A stretch of 64,000 nt of DNA, taken from assembly GCA_910578615.1 (NCBI GenBank), contig CAJTRI010000002.1:45645-109644 (forward strand). Direction: 5' to 3'. A program made the translations under genes and the position numbers. The DNA is from an uncultured Duncaniella sp. GTDB taxonomy: Bacteria; Bacteroidota; Bacteroidia; Bacteroidales; Muribaculaceae. This document shows positions 8,426 through 16,035 of the stretch, piece after piece (positions within the stretch are counted from its first letter, which is position 1; each line of letters opens with the position of its first letter). The notes beneath the pieces were generated by a model. The model ran no database searches. It was not told the origin of the DNA and saw only the letters and a list, made by a program, of their open reading frames with translations.

Positions 8426-8999
8426 GAGCACGGTATAGGCGGTGGACGGGAAGGCCCATGACATTGTAGAAACTGCCTCTTATTTCCTTGATGGCCGCAG
8501 CCCCTATCCATTCCTGTATGCCGTAAGCGCCAGCCTTGTCAAGAGGACGGTATCTGTCCACGTAATATCTGATTTCTTCTTCTGACAACCGGGCAAATTC
8601 AACCTCGGTCTCACAGCTCCATGTCTCGGTGTGTTCTTTGGAACGGATGGTGACCCCTGTGACCACTGTCTGTGTGTGTCCGGCAAGCATAGCGAGCATA
8701 GCGTATGCCTCGGTGGCGTCGGACGGCTTGCCGAGTACCTTTCCGTCAAGTATCACCACGGTGTCGGCGGCTATCACAAGGGGATTGCCCGGCTTGTCCA
8801 GAGGATAGGCGAGCGCTTTGACAGTCGAGAGATAGGCTGGGACAGACTCCGGCGCCATTCCGTCAGGAACGGTCTCATCTACGGAATGGGAGGTATCTAC
8901 TGTAAAATCAATGTCAAGAAGAGACATGAGTTCGCGGCGCCGTGGGGAGCCGCTTGCGAGGATTATGTCGTATTTTTCAAGATTATCAAGCGGATTCAT
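8412..8999 (-). CDS. maf: Maf-like nucleoside triphosphate pyrophosphatase
   Basis: 195 residues, the family length. It hydrolyses (d)TTP/UTP or modified NTPs to the monophosphate as a house-cleaning enzyme. The N-terminal phosphate-binding signature A-S-G-S-P-R-R-R-E-L-M is intact, as are the acidic metal-binding A-A-D-T-V-V and the L-G-K-P region. The A-Y-G-I-Q-E-W segment near the C-terminus fits the YhdE/Maf subgroup. Tail-to-tail overlap with the ATP-grasp-like gene. Confidence 0.93.
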   Translation of the reverse strand: MNPLDNLEKYDIILASGSPRRRELMSLLDIDFTVDTSHSVDETVPDGMAPESVPAYLSTVKALAYPLDKPGNPLVIAADTVVILDGKVLGKPSDATEAYAMLAMLAGHTQTVVTGVTIRSKEHTETWSCETEVEFARLSEEEIRYYVDRYRPLDKAGAYGIQEWIGAAAIKEIRGSFYNVMGLPVHRLYRALKEL

Positions 9000-9061
9000 A
9001 ACTTTCTGGTCTGCTGTTGTTACAAAATTACGAATTATTTTGAAAAAAATTTGGAAAAAGT

Positions 9062-9092
9062 TTTGTGGAATTGAAAATACATATTACTTTTG
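9062..9092 (+). promoter_or_regulatory. Consensus Bacteroidetes promoter for the TraB/GumN gene
   Basis: TTTG at 9062-9065, exactly 19 bases, then TACTTTTG at 9085-9092; start codon 62 bp downstream. One of the best matches to the TTTG-N19-TAnnTTTG consensus in the window. Confidence 0.8.
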
Positions 9093-9154
9093 CGGTGTAT
9101 TAGTAATGTACAACACCAAAATACTACATACCTCACCAGCCTAATTTATCCAAG

Positions 9155-10030
9155 ATGAAAAAGACAGCTCTGATCGTTATGCTCTTAATGTTCTCCGTCT
9201 TTGGCGCGGAAGCACAGATTTTATGGAAGATTTCAGGTAACGGCCTTGAACGGCCTTCCTATCTTCTCGGAACACATCATGTGGCGCCTGTAACAGTGCT
9301 TGACAGTCTTTCAGGATTCGGCGACATACTCGCCGGGGTCGACAAGGTCTATGGTGAGCTTGTGATGTCAGAGTCAAATACGCCGGCTGCGCAGCAGTTG
9401 ATGGCGATGGCTGCAATGGCCCCGGCAGACAGCACTCTGAGCAAGGTTTTCAGTCCGGCTCAGATGGATTCGCTGACCGGTATGTTGCAGAGCTACATGG
9501 GGCCACAGGTGACGGCTGACGCTTTTGAACCGTTCAAGCCGGCCATGGTCTCCACGGTCATCTCCATGGCGCAGGCACAACAGATTTTTCCCGGGTTTGA
9601 TCCTTCCCGTCAGCTGGACACCGAGATACAGAGCCGTGCCAAGGCTCTCGGGAAAGAGATAGGTGGTCTTGAAACCGTCGAGCAACAGTGTGCCGTGCTT
9701 TTCGGAGGCTCTGTCGCCGGCCAGGCATCTGATTTGCTGGACGCAGTACGTGACGAGGAATATGCAATAGAAATGGCCCGTAAGCTGGCCACGGCCTATA
9801 TTGAAGGAGATTTGAAAAGGATACTCGCAATCATAGAGGATCCGCGCATGGTATCATCCGATGCCACAGACCGTCTTATAAACAGACGTAATGCCGACTG
9901 GGTGCGCGTGCTTGCCGCCCTTCTGCCAACGGCCTCGGTGCTGATAGCTGTCGGTGCCGGCCATCTGCCCGGAGACAAAGGGCTTATCACGTTATTGCGC
10001 AGAGAGGGGTATACAGTAGAGAAAGTTTAA
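9155..10030 (+). CDS. TraB/GumN family protein
   Basis: 291 residues with a signal peptide (cleavage near A-E-A-Q). The TraB/GumN (TIKI-like) family has two conserved motifs that are present here: the N-terminal L-L-G-T-H-H (about 37-42) and the C-terminal V-G-A-G-H-L-P-G-D-K-G (about 266-276), whose histidines are proposed metal ligands of a possible protease fold. Predicted to act in the periplasm or anchored there. Twenty bp separate it from the following ABC ATPase gene, so readthrough is likely. The substrate is not known. Confidence 0.88.
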   Translation: MKKTALIVMLLMFSVFGAEAQILWKISGNGLERPSYLLGTHHVAPVTVLDSLSGFGDILAGVDKVYGELVMSESNTPAAQQLMAMAAMAPADSTLSKVFSPAQMDSLTGMLQSYMGPQVTADAFEPFKPAMVSTVISMAQAQQIFPGFDPSRQLDTEIQSRAKALGKEIGGLETVEQQCAVLFGGSVAGQASDLLDAVRDEEYAIEMARKLATAYIEGDLKRILAIIEDPRMVSSDATDRLINRRNADWVRVLAALLPTASVLIAVGAGHLPGDKGLITLLRREGYTVEKV

Positions 10031-10050
10031 AGCATGTTGTTTTAGGAATT

Positions 10051-10902
10051 ATGATAAAGCTTGAAAATCTAAGTTTTAAATATGCATGTCCGTTTGACAA
10101 TGCCGTGGACGGCGTGACTGCCGGGATAGGCCCGGGCATACATCTTTTACTTGGTGAGAACGGTGCCGGAAAGACCACCCTGTTACGGCTTGTCGCAGGA
10201 CTCCTTCCTCCGACTGCCGGAAAGTGTGAGATCGGAGGTGATGACACCTCGTGCCGTCGGCCGTCGGTTGTCAGGAAGGTGTTCTTTCTCCCGGACGAGA
10301 TGGTGTTGCCGACAAGGACTATACGGGAATTTGCCGGAATACATTCGGTATATTATCCCGGATTCAGCGAGGAGGTTTTTGATCGCAATCTCCATGATTT
10401 CGGACTTGACGGTAACGAGGATGCGGCCTCTCTGTCTCTCGGCATGAGGCACAAGACCATGCTTGCCTATGTAATAGCCCTCGGAGTAGACGTCCTTCTG
10501 CTCGACGAGCCGGCAAACGGCCTTGACATCACCTCGAAGAAAGCCCTGCGCACCATGTTGGCCCGGAATATCCGGGAAGACCAGACGGTGATAGTATCCA
10601 CTCACACCGTATCGGATTTACGTGAACTTTATGACGGACTGATAGTCCTGTCAAAGGGGCGCCTTCTTCTCTGCCGTCCCACCTGGGAGATAGCCGAGAG
10701 GATACGGTGTGTGGCTACTCCGATTCCTCCGATGGATCGTATATTCATGGAACAGGAGGCCGGCATGTTCCTTTCCATCCTGCCTAATGATACAGGTGAT
10801 GCCGCCGATATCAACTACGGACTCCTGTATTCCGCCCTGCTCTCGCCGGAGAGAGATTTGCTTCTTTCACATCTAAACAAAATTTCCGAATATGAAAAAT
10901 AG
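10051..10902 (+). CDS. ABC transporter ATP-binding protein
   Basis: 283 residues. Walker A G-E-N-G-A-G-K-T-T (35-43), signature S-L-G-M-R-H-K (about 129-135; a variant of LSGGQ as seen in YtrB-type ATPases), Walker B L-L-L-D-E-P-A-N-G-L-D (about 149-159) and the switch histidine in S-T-H-T-V. It partners with the downstream membrane protein and a GntR/YtrA-type regulator, the classic arrangement of small export or stress ABC systems. Its stop overlaps an ATG (10892) in the frame that may once have started the permease. Confidence 0.93.
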   Translation: MIKLENLSFKYACPFDNAVDGVTAGIGPGIHLLLGENGAGKTTLLRLVAGLLPPTAGKCEIGGDDTSCRRPSVVRKVFFLPDEMVLPTRTIREFAGIHSVYYPGFSEEVFDRNLHDFGLDGNEDAASLSLGMRHKTMLAYVIALGVDVLLLDEPANGLDITSKKALRTMLARNIREDQTVIVSTHTVSDLRELYDGLIVLSKGRLLLCRPTWEIAERIRCVATPIPPMDRIFMEQEAGMFLSILPNDTGDAADINYGLLYSALLSPERDLLLSHLNKISEYEK

Positions 10903-10934
10903 TCTTGACAGTTTTTCTTGGAAGAGGTCGGCAG

Positions 10935-10946
10935 GTATGTATGTAT
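10935..10946 (+). repeat. Three-copy GTAT microsatellite at the permease N-terminus
   Basis: Three tandem GTAT units. The ATG at 10892, which overlaps the ATPase stop, opens a frame (M-K-N-S-L-D-S-F-S-W-K-R-S-A-G-M-Y) that would enter the permease frame (M-Y-G-R-S-I-K-R-Q) only if there were two copies. See findings. Confidence 0.8.
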
Positions 10947-11690
10947 CACATGTACGGCCGTTCCATAAAGCGCCAGTTTTTGTTGTACGGATGCTTGATT
11001 CTCGCCATATATCTTCTTGTGGTTGCCATAGCCAGTTACAATGCCGACTATATTGCCTCTTATAGTGTCTTCACCTTCATAATGGGCTTTATGATATATG
11101 TATCCCCGGTTGTCTTTTCAGGACGTGATGACAGCCTCATGTCACAGATACCTGTAAGCCCGAAGGAGAAGATGGTATTTTATTTGGGTTACTCGCTGAT
11201 TGTTGTTCCTGTGTTTATACAGGGACTGTGGTGGCTGCTTTGCAATGCCGGAGGATTGGTCTTCTCGGTCGGAAATGTCGATAAGATTGTAGCTGATACA
11301 AGGGTGTACTATAATATGTCCTTTGATAATGGTGTTTTCGTGCTTATGTACGTATTAAATATCATCCAGACCGCTTTTCTTATCATTATTTCCATGCTGG
11401 TGGTATTTACCACTCATAAACACCGGCTGTTGACGTGTCTCCTATCATCTGTGGGGGCGTTGATCGGATTCGGTATCATATCCATGATCGCGGGTATCAT
11501 AGCCGGGTTAAACGGAGCCTTTGATAAGATTATGGAAGGTGGTGATGCCTCACCTGAAATTATTGGAAGGGACATAATGTCGGGTATTCTGCCTGTCGCA
11601 GTCGTTACCAGCATTGCCACTGTAATAGTGATGGTGGTTCTTGTCCGTAAAATTTACAAGAGATTCCTCCACCCGGTCATCGCACGTTAA
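10941..11690 (+). CDS. ABC-type membrane (permease) protein
   Basis: 249-residue integral membrane protein with about six hydrophobic segments (for example L-L-Y-G-C-L-I-L-A-I-Y-L-L-V-V and V-A-V-V-T-S-I-A-T-V-I-V-M-V-V-L) and no recognised catalytic motif. Encoded between an ABC ATPase and a GntR regulator, it is the likely transmembrane half of that transporter. I use the ATG at 10941, preceded by an AG-rich stretch; a TTG at 10905 would add twelve residues. The probable ancestral start is the ATG at 10892, now out of frame through the GTAT repeat. The substrate is unknown. Confidence 0.8.
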   Translation: MYHMYGRSIKRQFLLYGCLILAIYLLVVAIASYNADYIASYSVFTFIMGFMIYVSPVVFSGRDDSLMSQIPVSPKEKMVFYLGYSLIVVPVFIQGLWWLLCNAGGLVFSVGNVDKIVADTRVYYNMSFDNGVFVLMYVLNIIQTAFLIIISMLVVFTTHKHRLLTCLLSSVGALIGFGIISMIAGIIAGLNGAFDKIMEGGDASPEIIGRDIMSGILPVAVVTSIATVIVMVVLVRKIYKRFLHPVIAR

Positions 11691-11698
11691 GAAGAATA

Positions 11699-12052
11699 AT
11701 GGAATTCAGTACAAACAAACCGATATATCGTCAGATAATAGACTATTGTTTCGGACGGATACTTACCGGGGAATGGAAGTGTGGTGAGAGGGTTCCGTCC
11801 GTGAGAGAGATGTCGGTAGAGCTGTCGGTCAATTCACACACAGTCCTGAAAGCTTATGAATATCTTCAATCAGAGGGTCTCATTGTCTCACGCCGGGGGA
11901 TGGGGTTCTATCTTGAATCTGACGCTCCTGTGATAGTGAACCGTCTGCGCCGTGAGGAGTTCTTCTCGACCACTCTCGTGCATCTCGCTAGCGAGATGCA
12001 GCTCCTCGGAATAACTTCCGAGGAGCTGCACGAACATCTAAAAAAACTTTGA
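11699..12052 (+). CDS. GntR-family transcriptional regulator, YtrA type
   Basis: 117 residues: an N-terminal winged helix (P-I-Y-R-Q-I-I-D-Y onward, with V-P-S-V-R-E-M-S-V-E-L-S-V-N-S-H-T-V-L-K-A-Y as the recognition region) and a short alpha-helical dimerisation tail, as in the YtrA subfamily, which lacks a large effector domain. It lies 8 bp after the permease. YtrA regulators usually repress their own ABC operon; here the regulator is last instead of first. The end reads E-E-L-H-E-H-L-K-K-L. Confidence 0.92.
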   Translation: MEFSTNKPIYRQIIDYCFGRILTGEWKCGERVPSVREMSVELSVNSHTVLKAYEYLQSEGLIVSRRGMGFYLESDAPVIVNRLRREEFFSTTLVHLASEMQLLGITSEELHEHLKKL

Positions 12053-12170
12053 TGGAGTCTCCTTGTCGCCGCGTCTGTACTCATGGCGGCCGACATATAC
12101 ACCGGGATGTGTCGCAAAGACACAGAATCAAGACATGCGTGGCAGCCGGTTCGTCCTATCGGAAGGTGTT

Positions 12171-12202
12171 TTTGCGTATTAGCCAGATTTTCACTAATTT
12201 TG
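12171..12202 (+). promoter_or_regulatory. Promoter of der
   Basis: TTTG at 12171-12174, 20 bases, TAATTTTG at 12195-12202; der starts 60 bp downstream. Confidence 0.7.
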
Positions 12203-12261
12203 TCCCTTGAACTCTCAGGGGACAAGTTTTGTTTCCTATTTTAGAATAATTAAGAATAATT

Positions 12262-13581
12262 ATGGGACAAATGATAGCAATCGTGGGACGTCCCAATGTT
12301 GGAAAGTCAACCCTTTTCAACCGTCTCACCAAGACCCGTACCGCCATTACCAATGATGAGGCGGGCACTACCCGTGACCGTCAGTATGGCAAGGTGGACT
12401 GGAACGGCAAGGAGTTCTCGATAGTCGATACCGGCGGATGGGTTGTTGGCAGTGAGGATGTTTTTGAGTCAGAAATAAACAAACAGGTTCATCTTGCCAT
12501 AGAGCAGGCTGACGAGATACTGTTTGTGGTTGACGCCATGAACGGTGTGACCGATCTTGACGACCATGTGGCCCAGATACTTCGCCGTTCGACGAAGCCT
12601 GTGATCCTTGTGGCGAACAAGGTTGATGTGGGAGACTCGATATACAATATCGCCGACTTCTATTCCCTCGGTCTCGGCGATCCTTACGGAGTGTCGGCTG
12701 TAAGCGGCTATGGTACCGGCGACCTTCTTGACGAGGTTGTGGCCAAGATGCCCGTTAAGGACGAGAGCGAGGAGGAGGAACTGGAAGATATCCCAAAGAT
12801 ATGTATCGTCGGGCGTCCGAATGCCGGAAAGTCGAGCCTCATCAATGCCTTTATTGACGAAGACCGCCATATAGTGACGGATATTGCCGGCACAACGCGT
12901 GACTCGATATATACGCGTTACAACAAGTTCGGATTTGATTTTTATCTTGTCGACACGGCCGGTATACGCAAGAAGGCCAAGGTGACAGAGGATATAGAGT
13001 ATTACTCGGTCATCCGTTCCATCCGTGCCATAGAGGCATCGGATGTCTGCATCCTCATGATTGACGCCACCCGTGGCATCGAGGCTCAGGATGTCTCCAT
13101 CTTCTCGCTGATCCAGCGCAATAAGAAGGGGCTTGTGGTAGTGGTCAACAAGTGGGATCTTGTCGAGGACAAGAGCAAGGAGGCGATAAAGCATTATGAG
13201 AACGCCATACGTGACCGTTTCGCCCCGTTTGTCGACTTCCCTATAATCTTTGCATCGGCTCTTACCAAACAACGTATATTCAAGGTGCTTGAAACAGCCC
13301 TGCACGTGTGTGAGAACCGCAAGCGTGTTGTAGCCACATCTCAGCTCAACACCGTGATGCTTGAAGCCATTGCGGCTTATCCGCCGCCGGCCAACAAGGG
13401 TAAGTATGTCAAGATCAAGTATGTCACCATGCTTAAAGGCTCGCCTGTACCCACCTTTATCTTCTTCTGCAACCTTCCGCAATGGGTCAAGGAGCCTTAC
13501 CGCCGTTACCTTGAAAACAAGATTCGCGAGAACTGGGATTTCAACGGCACGCCTGTCAACATCTTCATGCGCGAGAAATAG
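12262..13581 (+). CDS. der: Ribosome biogenesis GTPase Der (EngA)
   Basis: Tandem-GTPase factor needed for 50S subunit maturation. 439 residues, full length. First G domain with G-R-P-N-V-G-K-S-T (about 9-17), second with G-R-P-N-A-G-K-S-S (about 184-192), each followed by D-T-G-G / D-T-A-G and N-K-x-D motifs, then a C-terminal KH-like domain (about 350-435). An acidic linker (E-S-E-E-E-E-L-E-D) separates the G domains. It has its own promoter and is followed by a long bidirectional hairpin. Confidence 0.97.
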   Translation: MGQMIAIVGRPNVGKSTLFNRLTKTRTAITNDEAGTTRDRQYGKVDWNGKEFSIVDTGGWVVGSEDVFESEINKQVHLAIEQADEILFVVDAMNGVTDLDDHVAQILRRSTKPVILVANKVDVGDSIYNIADFYSLGLGDPYGVSAVSGYGTGDLLDEVVAKMPVKDESEEEELEDIPKICIVGRPNAGKSSLINAFIDEDRHIVTDIAGTTRDSIYTRYNKFGFDFYLVDTAGIRKKAKVTEDIEYYSVIRSIRAIEASDVCILMIDATRGIEAQDVSIFSLIQRNKKGLVVVVNKWDLVEDKSKEAIKHYENAIRDRFAPFVDFPIIFASALTKQRIFKVLETALHVCENRKRVVATSQLNTVMLEAIAAYPPPANKGKYVKIKYVTMLKGSPVPTFIFFCNLPQWVKEPYRRYLENKIRENWDFNGTPVNIFMREK

Positions 13582-13620
13582 TATCTTTTCCAGCCATGAA
13601 AGGTTGGAAAATGAATAGAT

Positions 13621-13676
13621 ATAAGGCATCAGCTTCCTCAAACGGGAAAATATCCCAGAGGAAGCTGATGCCTTAT
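13621..13676. terminator. Bidirectional terminator between der and the methylase gene
   Basis: Perfect 19-bp inverted repeat (13621-13639 with 13658-13676). The 18-nt apical region contains a second small GGGA/TCCC hairpin. It sits between two convergent genes. Confidence 0.7.
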
Positions 13677-13696
13677 TGACGGTCTAAACTGATTGT

Positions 13697-15847
13697 CTAA
13701 ACGGCCATTATGGTATGGTAGACTTTGTCCATGAATGATTCATAGTCATTCAGAATGACGTTTGGCCCGAATTTGATTTGGTCATGTGCCGAGAATGTCA
13801 GTTTGGGGCGGTTGGCCTTATAATACTTTATATAGTCCTCGTGGTTTTTAATCTCGAAGTCGCCCCTTTCGGGATGGTTCAACACACAGATGAGGGTTTT
13901 GTTGGGAGTATGGAAATACGACTCCGTATTATCGTATGACAGAGTGATGTATTTGGATATATTGTGGTCTGAGAATTTTTCCCACTTTGAGATGGTATTG
14001 TTCTTTTTGTAGTAGGGCAACGGGTCAAGGATAATGAAGATTTGAAAATAAGGATAGTTGTTACACCGTATATTAGCGGTCTCTCCCAGCATGTTTTCAA
14101 AATAGTTATTGGAATTCTGGGAATAATTACGCATTACGAACTTGACAGCGATTCCGGCCACAGGCTTGGATTGATGTTTGACCGTTATATCCACTTTCTT
14201 GCTGATATAACGACCTTGTATGCTGTCTTCCTTGTCATTACCATATCCTTGGGAACAGACTTCGTAATCTGGCCCGAGCCGTCTTTTTATGTCATAGGCG
14301 ATAGTGCCATGGATTGCTTTCAGTTTGTCAGTGCTTCGAGACGTGCCTTTGCAAAGGTATGCGACAAAGGATTCGGTTAACTTGGCTAAAAAGTCCTCGT
14401 TGGTGGTTTTGTGCAGGTTGTAGGGTTCCATTTGAAGTTGGTGTATATGATAGTTCAGGTAGCTCTCCAGGTCTTTGGAATTGAATGTGTAATATCCGCC
14501 GCTTTTGTATTTTTTCAACGATGCTATGTATTTGATGAAATCGGTGGTTTTTAGGATAGATGTAACCGCTTCCAGATCGATATCCGAAAGAATATACAAA
14601 CCGCTATAAATGCCGGAGCCGGCGGGAGTAAGATTTATTTTCAGGCTGTCAATATCCTTGATGGTTGTATTGACCGCGAGTTTGTCCGAGAAGACATCCT
14701 TCAAAGCCTGAGTCCTGCCGAACAGGAACCAGAAAGGATTCTCAGCCTCGCTATCATTCTTCAGCAATCCTTCTTTATTGGATTCCAGATAGCGGGCTAC
14801 CTCCGGGTTGGAGAATATGAGAGACTTGTCAAGAGGTCTGCCATGGCGGTCATAAGGAAAAAATGCCTGATACCATCTGCCGGTAGATGCTTTTATGACA
14901 GGTATAAGGAATCGGTCGAACGGGAATTGGTTTGATATAAAGATTTTGTCAGCAAGAGTCGCGAATCCGTTCTTTACGGTGACATATTTGGGAACTCTTG
15001 CATCACAGATGGTCTTTAAGCGGTGCAGCGTTTCATTATCGGCAAGATAGAAGGCTCCTTTGATGTCAATGTCCGTGATTGATAGTATGGCTTCGAAGGT
15101 TTTTGAAAGAGTCGTCTTGTCAAATGAATAGTAGGTGAGACTGTCGTTCTCCCGACCTTTGACAAAGAGTGATATAAGTGTGTATGTAGTAGCCCTGAAT
15201 GCCTGAAAATGAGCAAGATCTATAAGGGAGACGAGTGAGTGGGTGTGTCTGATATAATTTCTGAGGTTATTGCCGGCCAGACTATTGAGCCATGAACTCG
15301 GGGTGATATAGCACAATCGGCCTCCGTCTTTCAGCATTCTGAAACCAAGTTCGAAGAATACCAGATAGAGGTCGGTCATACCGTCAGATGCGAACGAGAA
15401 TTTCTTCACATCCGAATAAGACTTATCAAGATTGTGTACCCTTACATATGGGGGGTTGCCGACCACGAAATCCATTTTGCCGTCAAAGGACGATGTTGAC
15501 AGCGCGTTCTGGTTCAGTATGTGGAATTTTGTGTCCGGGAGGGATAATTTGGCCGAAAGACTTTTCAGATTCTCCAAGCAGCATGAAAAAGCCGATTTAT
15601 CCAGCTCTATACCGTGGATGAATGTTGCCAGTTCATCCGAAAGGCCTTCTGACGATTTGTGCAGTCTGACGTATTCGGATGAATATCTCCTAATGATTTC
15701 AAGCAGAAACGCCCCGTCGCCGCAGCTATTGTCTATGCAATGTTTCCGCAGTATCCCTGGGCCGTTGTAGCCGGCCTCATCGAGTATTAACCTGACAAGA
15801 TATTCAGGGGTAAAGACCTGTCCGCTGTGCTTGACGAGTGATGCCAT
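13697..15847 (-). CDS. N6-adenine DNA methylase with large C-terminal domain (candidate restriction-modification fusion)
   Basis: 716 residues from the ATG at 15847 (a -7 box at 15871-15878 excludes the longer frame). SAM-binding motif I is D-N-S-C-G-D-G-A-F-L (39-48) and the catalytic motif is N-P-P-Y (131-134), the TaqI/Eco57I-like arrangement. Residues about 200-480 look like a specificity region. The C-terminal part (about 500-716) carries V-D-I-T-V (D553), then G-I-A-V-K-F (K569) and N-Y-F-E-N-M-L-G-E-T-A-N-I, which resembles a PD-(D/E)XK nuclease core without a canonical acidic residue two positions before the lysine. No separate restriction or specificity gene is adjacent. It methylates DNA; cleavage is inference. 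Confidence 0.8.
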   Translation of the reverse strand: MASLVKHSGQVFTPEYLVRLILDEAGYNGPGILRKHCIDNSCGDGAFLLEIIRRYSSEYVRLHKSSEGLSDELATFIHGIELDKSAFSCCLENLKSLSAKLSLPDTKFHILNQNALSTSSFDGKMDFVVGNPPYVRVHNLDKSYSDVKKFSFASDGMTDLYLVFFELGFRMLKDGGRLCYITPSSWLNSLAGNNLRNYIRHTHSLVSLIDLAHFQAFRATTYTLISLFVKGRENDSLTYYSFDKTTLSKTFEAILSITDIDIKGAFYLADNETLHRLKTICDARVPKYVTVKNGFATLADKIFISNQFPFDRFLIPVIKASTGRWYQAFFPYDRHGRPLDKSLIFSNPEVARYLESNKEGLLKNDSEAENPFWFLFGRTQALKDVFSDKLAVNTTIKDIDSLKINLTPAGSGIYSGLYILSDIDLEAVTSILKTTDFIKYIASLKKYKSGGYYTFNSKDLESYLNYHIHQLQMEPYNLHKTTNEDFLAKLTESFVAYLCKGTSRSTDKLKAIHGTIAYDIKRRLGPDYEVCSQGYGNDKEDSIQGRYISKKVDITVKHQSKPVAGIAVKFVMRNYSQNSNNYFENMLGETANIRCNNYPYFQIFIILDPLPYYKKNNTISKWEKFSDHNISKYITLSYDNTESYFHTPNKTLICVLNHPERGDFEIKNHEDYIKYYKANRPKLTFSAHDQIKFGPNVILNDYESFMDKVYHTIMAV

Positions 15848-15870
15848 ACGTGTATATTTGATTCGGACGA

Positions 15871-15878
15871 CAAAGATA
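15871..15878 (-). promoter_or_regulatory. -7 box for the methylase gene
   Basis: Minus-strand TATCTTTG, 24 bp upstream of the start codon at 15847; it decides that start. Confidence 0.7.
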
Positions 15879-15961
15879 AGGAAATATTTTGGGAAAGAGG
15901 CCTGCGTGATGCAGGATAGTAATAACGAAGTCAGCGGGGAGGAGAGGTGGGGGATATGCAG

Positions 15962-15994
15962 GACAGCCAAAACCGGGTAGGGGCTTTGGCTGTC
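15962..15994 (-). terminator. Hairpin downstream of the branching-enzyme gene
   Basis: 10-bp stem GACAGCCAAA/TTTGGCTGTC with a 13-nt loop, 42 bp past the stop codon of the branching-enzyme gene. No T-run follows, so Rho-independent function is uncertain. Confidence 0.45.
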
Positions 15995-16035
15995 GAAGGA
16001 TGTTGTTTAGCTCTGTATGGATTGGTCAGAGGCCT

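Noticed and set aside
12469..13641. 390-codon open frame antisense to der
   Set aside because: It mirrors the der codon pattern, has no domain, and der is certain by motifs and promoter.
15848..15970. 41-residue N-terminal extension of the methylase
   Set aside because: It contains the -7 box and no conserved sequence.
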